From contig DCLG01000013.1 in the NCBI GenBank assembly GCA_002320935.1, forward strand, positions 1-5,708: DNA of 5,708 bases. The letters are read 5' to 3'. Positions 1 through 5,708 of the stretch are shown here, piece by piece; within the stretch, counting starts at the first letter, position 1; each line of letters begins with the position of its first letter. Below the pieces are notes generated by a model. It ran no database searches, was not told where the DNA came from, and saw only the letters and a program-made list of their open reading frames with translations. Source of the stretch: Pedobacter sp. UBA1654 (GTDB taxonomy: Bacteria; Bacteroidota; Bacteroidia; Sphingobacteriales; Sphingobacteriaceae). A program made the position numbers and the translations under genes.

Positions 1-2108
1 TTGTTGGAGTTAATGTTCCAAACATTACCTGCATCCAGAAATACCGCACCTTTAAGCTGAGCGCCAAAAAATTTGTCGAGCAACATATAGCGATATTCAA
101 CATTGGCCTCTATGTGCATCTGACCCAATTGATCAATTCCAAACAATGTTCTTCGGTTTTCTTCATTAGGAATACGTTCTGCCCGGTTGTAATTTCCAGG
201 ACCTAAAGTCCTTGCCTGCCAGGCCCGGACACCATTGGAGCCTCCAGCATAAAAAAGTTTCTCAAAAGGTATTTCGGTAGAGTTCCCATAAGCATGTCCG
301 GCACCGGCATTTAGACGAACTACAAACTGACGTGCGCCACCAAGATTTTTGTAGTACCTAACATCCACCTCAGGACGTACATATTGATTAAACGGTAATC
401 CAAAAACCTGAGCATAGTCCCCCGCCTCTGGGTTATGACTGCGACCCGCAATGCTTGTCAGCCCCTGCAACAGATTTCCTGCCATGTCAATATTACCACG
501 GAAATACAGGAAGTCTTCATTCGTTAAAAGCTTGTTCGCATTAACGGTGTAGGTATATTTCACGCCCAGGGTGATGTCCCGCCGGTCCAGCAAATTGATA
601 TTGTAAAGATTTGCCGCGATCAATTCACGTCCATCTGTACTCTTAGTATCAATCAACAATCCGCCAAAACGATATTCGAAGTTCAGTGGTGTCAATGAGT
701 GCCGTTTAGATTTTGTTTCAACCCAATCATACGTGATCGAGTTTAAAAATACTTTTCTGTTAAAAAGGTTCTTCTGTAGGGAATACACATAACTGGAAGA
801 AAATGTTGTGAACGGCATGCCATTTTTCCCCATCAATGGTACGTCGAAAGGCACAATCAACCTGGGAACAGCTAAGTTCGCACTCACGGAAAAATCACGC
901 TGGTAGATCTCACTAAATAAGGAGCGGCCATTACCAATTCTCGACTGCAAGCCTCCTTTCACCTGAAACTCAAAGCGTTCAGCACCTCGGAAAATGTTAT
1001 TGTTGGTATAGGTGTTACTTAACGTGAAACCAACTGTACCTGCATTAAATGGCACCTCACCTTCTACCCGGTTGCTCATCCGTTTCTGGGGAATTAACCT
1101 GATCAATGGTTCCACCCGGTTGGAACTATCCTTAGCCTTTAAATAATCAATCTTTACGTTCTTAAACACATTTAATTCATAAAGCCTATCGTACGTAAGC
1201 GCTTCATTTCTGATGTCGTATTTCTCGCCAGGTTTAAGAAAATCATACCGTACAATGGGGTTTCTTCTGAAGCTCCCTGATAAATCTGTGAATCTGATAC
1301 CCCTGTACACGTCAGCGTTTAAGCGAATACTATCACGCAAAGGGAAGCCTTCGGTGGATGGAGCAACCAGGATGTTCGTCTGCCCGATTGTAAAAACATC
1401 ATGTTGATTTTTTCCTTCGGGATTATCTACTTGCAAGGCAACATTAACCTTATTATTATTCAAATTCGAATCAACTGAAAACTTCACATACGGGCGCAGA
1501 AAGTCATAATACCCGTTATCTTTCATCAACTCGTAGATTTGTTCCCGCTCGTACGCGAGCGAGTCGTCGTCATATTGCATGCCTGATCGAAGGCGCGTAA
1601 ATCCCTGTTTATAATCCAGGTAAAGCTGCCGCATAGCCGAATCAGCAATTTCATAACGTACAGCATTTATGGAAAAAGGCATTCCCGGCGTAGCTTTGAA
1701 TAATACATCAGCCCGCTGATTCTGCACATCAATCTGTGCATCTACTTTCGCCTTGAAGTAGCCTTTGCTGATCAGAAACTTTTCAATCTGACTACGCGAT
1801 ATCTCAACAAGGGCACTATCCAAAACTGGTGCGGGTGAGCCTACAGCTTTTGTCTTGAATAAACCATAAAATAGATTGTATAAACCTACATTGATCCCGA
1901 ACCTGGGGGCCGGCCGAATATCTTTCTGTACATAGTTAAGGGCCTCCTCATTATATTGCTTTGGAAGGCTGTCTATTTCAACATTTTTAACGATGGCCTG
2001 GTAATCCTGAATGTATTTTGTAGAAGAACATGCGGTAACAAAAAGAATAATAAACAGTAATATTGCAGGAAGTTTTTGCTTCTTTTTATGATTTAGGTAT
2101 GCTTTCAA
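1..2108 (-). CDS. BamA/TamA-family outer-membrane lipoprotein, C-terminus cut by window edge
   Basis: The minus strand is open for 702 codons, from a TTG at 2108 to the left edge. The N-terminus is a lipoprotein signal peptide: a Lys-rich stretch (residues 8-12), a hydrophobic core (13-24) and a lipobox VTAC with the lipidated Cys at residue 27. Residues about 40-335 look like POTRA repeats (for example SRSQIEKFLISKGYFKAKV and REQIYELMKDNGYYDF). From about 340 the protein is a beta-barrel of the D15/Omp85 type, with NNIFRGAERFEFQVKGG, an L6-loop VRAW at 627-630 (VRGF/Y in classical BamA), and a late strand LKGAVFLDAGNVW near the edge. Members of this family insert or export proteins at the outer membrane; lipidated versions are common in Bacteroidota. 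I infer a TamA-like role rather than the essential BamA, but this is not settled. No ATG exists in frame between the upstream stop and the lipobox, so TTG is the best start. No frameshift was seen. The final barrel strands are missing. Confidence 0.9.
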   Translation of the reverse strand, partial: MKAYLNHKKKQKLPAILLFIILFVTACSSTKYIQDYQAIVKNVEIDSLPKQYNEEALNYVQKDIRPAPRFGINVGLYNLFYGLFKTKAVGSPAPVLDSALVEISRSQIEKFLISKGYFKAKVDAQIDVQNQRADVLFKATPGMPFSINAVRYEIADSAMRQLYLDYKQGFTRLRSGMQYDDDSLAYEREQIYELMKDNGYYDFLRPYVKFSVDSNLNNNKVNVALQVDNPEGKNQHDVFTIGQTNILVAPSTEGFPLRDSIRLNADVYRGIRFTDLSGSFRRNPIVRYDFLKPGEKYDIRNEALTYDRLYELNVFKNVKIDYLKAKDSSNRVEPLIRLIPQKRMSNRVEGEVPFNAGTVGFTLSNTYTNNNIFRGAERFEFQVKGGLQSRIGNGRSLFSEIYQRDFSVSANLAVPRLIVPFDVPLMGKNGMPFTTFSSSYVYSLQKNLFNRKVFLNSITYDWVETKSKRHSLTPLNFEYRFGGLLIDTKSTDGRELIAANLYNINLLDRRDITLGVKYTYTVNANKLLTNEDFLYFRGNIDMAGNLLQGLTSIAGRSHNPEAGDYAQVFGLPFNQYVRPEVDVRYYKNLGGARQFVVRLNAGAGHAYGNSTEIPFEKLFYAGGSNGVRAWQARTLGPGNYNRAERIPNEENRRTLFGIDQLGQMHIEANVEYRYMLLDKFFGAQLKGAVFLDAGNVWNINSN

Positions 2109-2848
2109 AATCTCAGATAGGGTTTATAAAATCGTTACACCAAAAAAAGTACCGTAAAGAAAATGGGCTTTTTATTGTTGAAGGCATAAAGACCTTAATG
2201 GAATTTTTTTCTTCAAAGTACCAGATACAAAGTATCTTTTATCTGCCTCAATACCAATCTTTACTACCTAAATTGCCTTCAAATATAAAGTTATTTGAAG
2301 TAAACAACGTTGAACTCGAAAAGATTAGTACACTGCAGGCACCCCAGGGAATTCTTGCGCTGCTTTCCATTCCTGATAACCGGGAGACAGCCTCAGCCGA
2401 TCTTAAAGGTGGCTTTTCTCTTGTCCTTGACGGCATCCAGGACCCGGGCAATATGGGAACCATTATACGTACTGCCGACTGGTTCGGTTTCAAAAACATC
2501 ATCTGTTCTGCCAATACGGTTGAAGTCTTCAATCCCAAGACGGTACAGGCAACTATGGGTTCTTTAGCCAGAGTAAGTATTTGCTATACCAATCTGCCGG
2601 AATACCTAAAAACCGTGCAATTGCCGGTGTATGCAGCAATGCTCGATGGCGAAAGTCTTTTTAAGGTTAACTGGCAAGAAGAAGGCCTGGTGGTATTAGG
2701 TAATGAAGGGAAGGGAATTTCAGAAGAGGTGTTGCAACTTGTCTCCCGCAGCATTACAATTCCACGTATCGGAGCCGCTGAATCTCTGAATGTTTCCATC
2801 TCAGCAGCAATCATCTGTGCAGAAATAAGCAGAAATTTATTCAAATAA
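2099..2848 (+). CDS. TrmH/SpoU-family RNA 2'-O-ribose methyltransferase
   Basis: This 249-residue protein is a SPOUT-class (class IV) methyltransferase that transfers methyl from S-adenosylmethionine to a ribose 2'-OH in rRNA or tRNA. The N-terminal part (1 to about 95) has the substrate-binding extension, beginning MLSKSQIGFIKSLHQKKYRK and containing FIVEG at 25-29. The catalytic domain carries all three family motifs. Motif 1 is DPGNMGTIIRTA (115-126, with Asn118 and the catalytic-type Arg124). Motif 2 is LGNEGKGIS (200-208). Motif 3 is IPRIGAAESLNVSISAA (221-237, with Asn231). These motifs form the trefoil knot that binds the cofactor. I chose the ATG at 2099 because family members typically begin MLSK; an in-frame TTG at 2063 would add 12 atypical residues. 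No Shine-Dalgarno is visible. The start overlaps the divergent outer-membrane gene. The exact RNA target (RlmB-like 23S rRNA or another site) cannot be read from sequence. Confidence 0.95.
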   Translation: MLSKSQIGFIKSLHQKKYRKENGLFIVEGIKTLMEFFSSKYQIQSIFYLPQYQSLLPKLPSNIKLFEVNNVELEKISTLQAPQGILALLSIPDNRETASADLKGGFSLVLDGIQDPGNMGTIIRTADWFGFKNIICSANTVEVFNPKTVQATMGSLARVSICYTNLPEYLKTVQLPVYAAMLDGESLFKVNWQEEGLVVLGNEGKGISEEVLQLVSRSITIPRIGAAESLNVSISAAIICAEISRNLFK

Positions 2849-2849
2849 G

Positions 2850-2879
2850 TTGCAACCTAACTTATAATTACTATTTTTG
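2850..2879 (+). promoter_or_regulatory. Bacteroidota-type promoter for tRNA-Cys
   Basis: A TTG at 2850-2852 is followed, after 19 nt, by TATTTTTG at 2872-2879. This matches the published Bacteroidota primary-sigma pattern of a -33 TTG and a -7 TAnnTTTG with about 19-21 nt between them. It lies immediately after the methyltransferase stop codon and predicts transcription starting near 2885-2889, leaving a 5' leader of roughly ten nt before the tRNA. The downstream 59-residue gene probably uses the same promoter. Confidence 0.75.
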
Positions 2880-2897
2880 CAGCCTGAATTACATAAG

Positions 2898-2971
2898 GGT
2901 CGAGTGGCCGAGTGGCTAGGCAGAGGTCTGCAAAACCTTCTACAGCGGTTCGAATCCGCTCTCGACCTCCA
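2898..2971 (+). tRNA. tRNA-Cys (anticodon GCA), CCA encoded
   Basis: The sequence folds into a full cloverleaf of 71 nt plus an encoded CCA (2969-2971). The acceptor stem is GGTCGAG (2898-2904) paired with CTCGACC (2961-2967), with T2968 as the discriminator base. The D stem is GCC/GGC. The anticodon stem is GAGGT/ACCTT, with one G-T wobble, around the loop CTGCAAA, which places GCA at the anticodon and so reads UGC/UGU (cysteine). The T arm is AGCGG, TTCGAAT, CCGCT. The variable loop is a short CTAC, as expected for a class I tRNA. A promoter sits just upstream. No terminator follows before the small gene at 3008. Confidence 0.97.
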
Positions 2972-3007
2972 GATTTATTTAAATTTAAAAACTTAAAGGG
3001 TAAGACC

Positions 3008-3187
3008 ATGGCAGTAACGAGATTAAAAAGAAAAGACAGAAAAAATAAAACAACTTCTCGTTTAGAAGTTAAACGTTTGAAATTAGCAACTAACATTGAA
3101 TTAGGAAGCCGTTCAGAACAATCGACTACCAATCAATTGGCTAAGAACAATGCAATCCTTGCACAACTAGTTGCTGCTAACGGTTAA
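3008..3187 (+). CDS. 59-residue basic protein of unknown function
   Basis: I do not recognise a named family. The product begins MAVTRLKRKDRKNK. Its first 25 residues hold 11 Lys/Arg against two acidic residues, and the second half (about 39-57, TTNQLAKNNAILAQLVAA) could form a neutral amphipathic helix. There is no signal peptide or membrane segment. The composition would suit binding to RNA, the ribosome or DNA, but that is inference only. The ATG at 3008 is preferred: AAAGGG at 2995-3000 lies 7 nt upstream and could act as a Shine-Dalgarno. A longer in-frame reading from 2912 would be translated through the tRNA and is rejected. It follows tRNA-Cys by 36 bp with no promoter or terminator between, and a strong hairpin follows its stop, so it is probably cotranscribed with the tRNA. 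The methionine start, basic domain and terminator make a real gene likely. Confidence 0.8.
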   Translation: MAVTRLKRKDRKNKTTSRLEVKRLKLATNIELGSRSEQSTTNQLAKNNAILAQLVAANG

Positions 3188-3198
3188 TCTGCATTAAA

Positions 3199-3245
3199 GC
3201 ATAAAAAAAGCGGTCACCTTTTATAGATGACCGCTTTTTTTATGC
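3199..3245. terminator. Bidirectional intrinsic terminator between the small gene and pyrD
   Basis: A perfect 18-bp inverted repeat has arms at 3199-3216 and 3228-3245 and an 11-nt loop. The inner stem is GCGGTCA/TGACCGC, and the outer part is seven A/T pairs, so either strand reads as a GC-rich hairpin followed by seven T residues. It starts 11 nt after the small gene's stop and lies 9 nt after the stop of the convergent pyrD, so it should terminate both transcripts. Confidence 0.93.
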
Positions 3246-3254
3246 GCCGGAATT

Positions 3255-4283
3255 TTAAACCAACGCTTTACATATCCTCTTTACCAGGCCGGGACCCTCA
3301 TAAATAAAGCCAGTATAAAGCTGAATCAATGAAGCACCAGCCGCAAGTTTTTCTTTAGCGTCTTCAGGACTGTGAATGCCCCCTACCCCGATGATCGGAA
3401 AAGAACGACCGGACTTGTCTGCTAGATAACGGATAACCTCAGTAGACTTATGCGTAAGCGGCTTACCACTAAGCCCGCCAGCTTCTGCAACTACTTGAGC
3501 AGGACTATACAATCCACTCCGATCAATGGTGGTGTTTGTCGCAATGACCCCTGCAATCTTCGTTTCCTGTACAATCTCCACAATATCGTCCAACTGCTCA
3601 TTCGTTAGATCAGGAGCAATCTTCAACAGGATAGGACGACTAACACCATTTACATGATTTCTTGTTTGCAAAGCGTTTAAAATATCTTTTAAAGGACCTT
3701 TCTCCTGAAGAGATCGAAGCCCTGGGGTATTTGGAGAACTTACGTTCACAACGAAGTAATCTACAACATCAAAAAGTCTGTCAAAGCATTTTATGTAATC
3801 ATTTACAGCCTCTTCATTTGGTGTATTCTTATTTTTGCCAATGTTACCGCCAATAACAATCTTAGCGTCCTTAGCTTTTAACAACCGAAGTCGTTCCGCC
3901 AGGGTATCCACGCCTTTATTGTTGAATCCCATTCTGTTGATGATCGCATTATCTTCAACCAGGCGAAACATTCGTGGTTTATCATTACCGGGTTGCGGTA
4001 GAGGTGTAACGGTACCAACTTCGATAAAACCAAAACCCAGATTGCTTAAAGCCTCAATGTACTCACCATTTTTATCGAACCCTGCAGCTAAGCCAACCGG
4101 GTTACTAAACTTGATACCAAAAACTTCTCTTTCCAGACCTTTAATGTTCACTCCAAAGTTGCTCCTGAGAAAGGTTTTTCCGAATGGGAAATGGTCGTTG
4201 AACCAATTTAATCTGCGGGTTACAAAATAATGTGCTTTCTCCGGATCAAGCTGAAAAAAAACAGGTTTTATAAAACGGTACAT
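3255..4283 (-). CDS. pyrD: Dihydroorotate dehydrogenase (quinone), class 2
   Basis: This 342-residue flavoenzyme oxidises dihydroorotate to orotate in de novo pyrimidine synthesis and passes electrons to the membrane quinone pool. The length and the N-terminal helical extension (about 1-45), which docks class 2 enzymes on the inner membrane, separate it from soluble class 1 enzymes. Visible active-site elements are AAGFDK (66-71, FMN loop and substrate Lys71), Thr91, NRMGF (116-120, orotate site), Asn147, [11 protein letters not shown] (180-190, with Asn180, catalytic base Ser183 and Asn185), Lys221 in LLKIAPD, TNTT (249-252), Gly273, the phosphate-binding GVGGI (299-303) and YTG (323-325). 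Nothing essential is missing. The ATG start has no visible Shine-Dalgarno, and no convincing Bacteroidota promoter was found in the 111-bp spacer upstream. It stands alone among unrelated genes rather than in a pyr operon. Confidence 0.98.
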   Translation of the reverse strand: MYRFIKPVFFQLDPEKAHYFVTRRLNWFNDHFPFGKTFLRSNFGVNIKGLEREVFGIKFSNPVGLAAGFDKNGEYIEALSNLGFGFIEVGTVTPLPQPGNDKPRMFRLVEDNAIINRMGFNNKGVDTLAERLRLLKAKDAKIVIGGNIGKNKNTPNEEAVNDYIKCFDRLFDVVDYFVVNVSSPNTPGLRSLQEKGPLKDILNALQTRNHVNGVSRPILLKIAPDLTNEQLDDIVEIVQETKIAGVIATNTTIDRSGLYSPAQVVAEAGGLSGKPLTHKSTEVIRYLADKSGRSFPIIGVGGIHSPEDAKEKLAAGASLIQLYTGFIYEGPGLVKRICKALV

Positions 4284-4360
4284 GCCACGAAGATAAGAAT
4301 TTCAATAGGCTTCGTCTTCAAATTGTTAAATAACCGTTAAGCCACAGGTGATGAACACAA

Positions 4361-4387
4361 TTTTTGTAGCTAAAAATCGTATTTTTG
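4361..4387 (+). promoter_or_regulatory. Candidate promoter for the ABC-F gene
   Basis: TATTTTTG at 4380-4387 is an exact match to the Bacteroidota -7 element TAnnTTTG and is identical to the element in front of tRNA-Cys. The nearest upstream TTG (within TTTTTG, 4361-4366) is only 13 nt away, shorter than the usual 19-21, so the -33 part is doubtful. If used, transcription would start almost at the ATG (4395). Confidence 0.45.
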
Positions 4388-4394
4388 CGCTCAA

Positions 4395-5708
4395 ATGATT
4401 TCAATAAACGACTTAACCTTCCGAATTGGCTCCAGAGCCTTGTATGACGAAGCCAACTGGCACATCAAACCAGGAGAAAGAATAGGCCTGATTGGTGCCA
4501 ATGGTACTGGAAAATCCACCCTTCTAAAAATAATTGTTGGCGAGTATGCTCCTTCAGAAGGCAGCATTTCCATGTCTAAAGATCTGAAAATCGGTTACCT
4601 GAATCAGGATTTACTATCCTATGATTCACACCACAGCATTCTGCATGTGGCGATGGAGGCATTCGAACGTCAGAACAGGCTGCATGATGAAATTGAAGAA
4701 TTATTAAAAAAGATTGAAACGGATTATTCGGAGGAAGTTTTAAATAAACTGAGCGATAAACAACAGGAATTTGAAGCCTTAGATGGTTACAACATAGAGT
4801 ATCGGGCAAACGAAATTCTTGCTGGTCTTGGTTTCAGCGCGGATGATCAGCACAGACCATTAAACACCTTCTCAGGAGGATGGAGAATGCGTGTGATGCT
4901 TGCTAAAATTCTACTTCAAACGCCTGACATCCTATTGCTGGATGAGCCAACCAACCACATGGACTTACCTTCCATCAAATGGCTGGAGAACTACCTGATG
5001 AGTTTTGAAGGTGCAATCGTGATTGTATCCCACGATAGGTACTTTTTGGACAAAGTTGTAAACAGAATCGTTGAATCCCGCAAAGGTAAACTAACGCCTT
5101 ACGCAGGTAACTATACCTTCTACCTGGAAGAAAAAGCCTTAAGAGGAGAGATCCAGAAGGGCGAATTCAAAAACCAGCAAGCTAAGATCAAACAGGAAGA
5201 GCGTTTAATCGAGCGTTTCAAAGCGAAAGCCTCAAAAGCCAAAATGGCGCAGTCCCGGATGAAGGCACTTGATAAAATGGAACGTGTTGAAGATGTTGAT
5301 GATGATAACCCAACTGTAAACTTCAAATTCAAATTTTCAAAGCCATCTGGCCGCCATGTAATCAAGGTTGAGGGTGCAAACAAGAGCTATCCCAATGTTG
5401 AAATTTTAAGGAATGCAGAAGGACTGATTGAGAAAGGTGATAAGATTGCGCTTATCGGTGCGAATGGTAAAGGTAAATCGACTTTACTACGCATTATCGC
5501 AGGTTCGGAGCAGTTTGAAGGAACATGCGAAACAGGTCATAATGTAACAACCACCTTCTTCGCGCAGCATCAGCTGGAATCATTGCACCTGGATAATACC
5601 ATCCTTGAAGAACTTCAGGCATTCGCGCCTAAACATACCGATACCGAACTACGTGGTATCCTGGGTTGTTTCCTTTTTACTGGGGACGAAGTTTTCAAAA
5701 AGATCCGA
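4395..5708 (+). CDS. ABC-F family ATPase, C-terminus cut by window edge
   Basis: The frame is open for 438 codons to the right edge. It encodes a soluble twin-ATPase of the ABC-F family, with no membrane segments; relatives such as EttA, Uup and YheS act on the ribosome rather than in transport. NBD1 has Walker A GANGTGKS (34-41), Q-loop Gln71, signature FSGGW (159-163), Walker B LLLDEPTNHMD (180-190, catalytic Glu184) and the H-switch SHD (212-214). Residues about 245-315 form a charged, Lys/Glu-rich linker, the part that reaches toward the tRNA and peptidyl-transferase region in this family. NBD2 begins near 322, with Walker A GANGKGKST (355-363) and Q-loop Gln391; the second signature, Walker B and any C-terminal extension are off the window. 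The first ATG after the candidate promoter is used; there is no Shine-Dalgarno. It could be a translation factor or an antibiotic-protection type; general housekeeping seems more likely, but the subfamily is unassigned. Confidence 0.95.
   Translation, partial: MISINDLTFRIGSRALYDEANWHIKPGERIGLIGANGTGKSTLLKIIVGEYAPSEGSISMSKDLKIGYLNQDLLSYDSHHSILHVAMEAFERQNRLHDEIEELLKKIETDYSEEVLNKLSDKQQEFEALDGYNIEYRANEILAGLGFSADDQHRPLNTFSGGWRMRVMLAKILLQTPDILLLDEPTNHMDLPSIKWLENYLMSFEGAIVIVSHDRYFLDKVVNRIVESRKGKLTPYAGNYTFYLEEKALRGEIQKGEFKNQQAKIKQEERLIERFKAKASKAKMAQSRMKALDKMERVEDVDDDNPTVNFKFKFSKPSGRHVIKVEGANKSYPNVEILRNAEGLIEKGDKIALIGANGKGKSTLLRIIAGSEQFEGTCETGHNVTTTFFAQHQLESLHLDNTILEELQAFAPKHTDTELRGILGCFLFTGDEVFKKIR

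Noticed and set aside
1213..1407. Plus-strand open frame inside the outer-membrane protein gene
   Set aside because: It is antisense to a continuous, well-supported coding frame and shows no domain or start context.
1547..1560. Short palindrome GCTCG-TACG-CGAGC
   Set aside because: It lies within the coding frame of the outer-membrane protein (POTRA region), is only 5 bp per arm, and is explained by codon content.
2063..2098. N-terminal extension of the methyltransferase from a TTG at 2063
   Set aside because: The added 12 residues do not resemble the family N-terminus, whereas the ATG at 2099 gives the typical MLSK start. The extension would also deepen the overlap with the divergent gene.
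2912..3007. Extension of the small basic protein upstream into tRNA-Cys
   Set aside because: It would translate through a well-formed tRNA. The internal ATG at 3008 has a ribosome-binding-like AAAGGG and gives a coherent basic protein.
2857..3132. Antisense open frame across the tRNA and the small gene
   Set aside because: It crosses the tRNA and promoter on the opposite strand, and its translation shows no recognisable domain.
3835..4230. Plus-strand open frame of 131 codons inside pyrD
   Set aside because: It is the shadow of a strongly conserved pyrD on the other strand; its translation is low-complexity and has no motif.
4287..4315. Inverted repeat ACGAAG...CTTCGT just upstream of the pyrD start, as a possible leader regulator
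   Set aside because: The stem is only 6 bp with a 17-nt loop, which is expected by chance. No riboswitch or PyrR-like element is recognisable.
1..5708. Mobile element, CRISPR array, defence system or biosynthetic cluster
   Set aside because: Nearly every base is accounted for by housekeeping genes and their signals. No transposase, direct-repeat array, toxin-antitoxin pair or phage gene was seen.

Overview
The window looks like ordinary core chromosome of a Bacteroidota bacterium, probably Cytophagales-like. The evidence is a lipidated BamA/TamA-type outer-membrane protein, a promoter matching the Bacteroidota pattern (TTG, 19 nt, TAnnTTTG), mostly absent Shine-Dalgarno sequences, and the style of the TrmH-family methyltransferase and ABC-F protein. 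The genus cannot be fixed from the sequence alone.

Layout, left to right. From 1 to 2108 on the minus strand is most of a BamA/TamA-family outer-membrane lipoprotein; its C-terminus lies beyond the left edge. Head to head with it, and overlapping its start by 10 bp, is a TrmH/SpoU-family RNA 2'-O-methyltransferase (2099-2848, plus). A well-formed promoter (2850-2879) then drives tRNA-Cys(GCA) at 2898-2971 and, with no visible promoter or terminator in between, a 59-residue very basic protein of unknown function (3008-3187). An 18-bp perfect hairpin flanked by A and T runs (3199-3245) ends this unit and also faces the convergent pyrD. pyrD (3255-4283, minus) is a complete class 2 dihydroorotate dehydrogenase. 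A 111-bp divergent spacer separates it from an ABC-F ATPase (4395-5708, plus), which is cut by the right edge just before the signature motif of its second nucleotide-binding domain.

The genes do not form one pathway. They are separate housekeeping functions: outer-membrane assembly, RNA modification, tRNA supply, pyrimidine synthesis, and ribosome-associated ATPase activity. Coding density is very high and the only non-coding stretches are short: 2849-2897, 2972-3007, 3188-3254 and 4284-4394. I see no mobile element, CRISPR array, phage gene or defence system. The points most worth a second look are the overlapping divergent starts with a forced TTG start codon, the apparent tRNA-Cys/small-protein transcription unit, and a possible leaderless start for the ABC-F gene.
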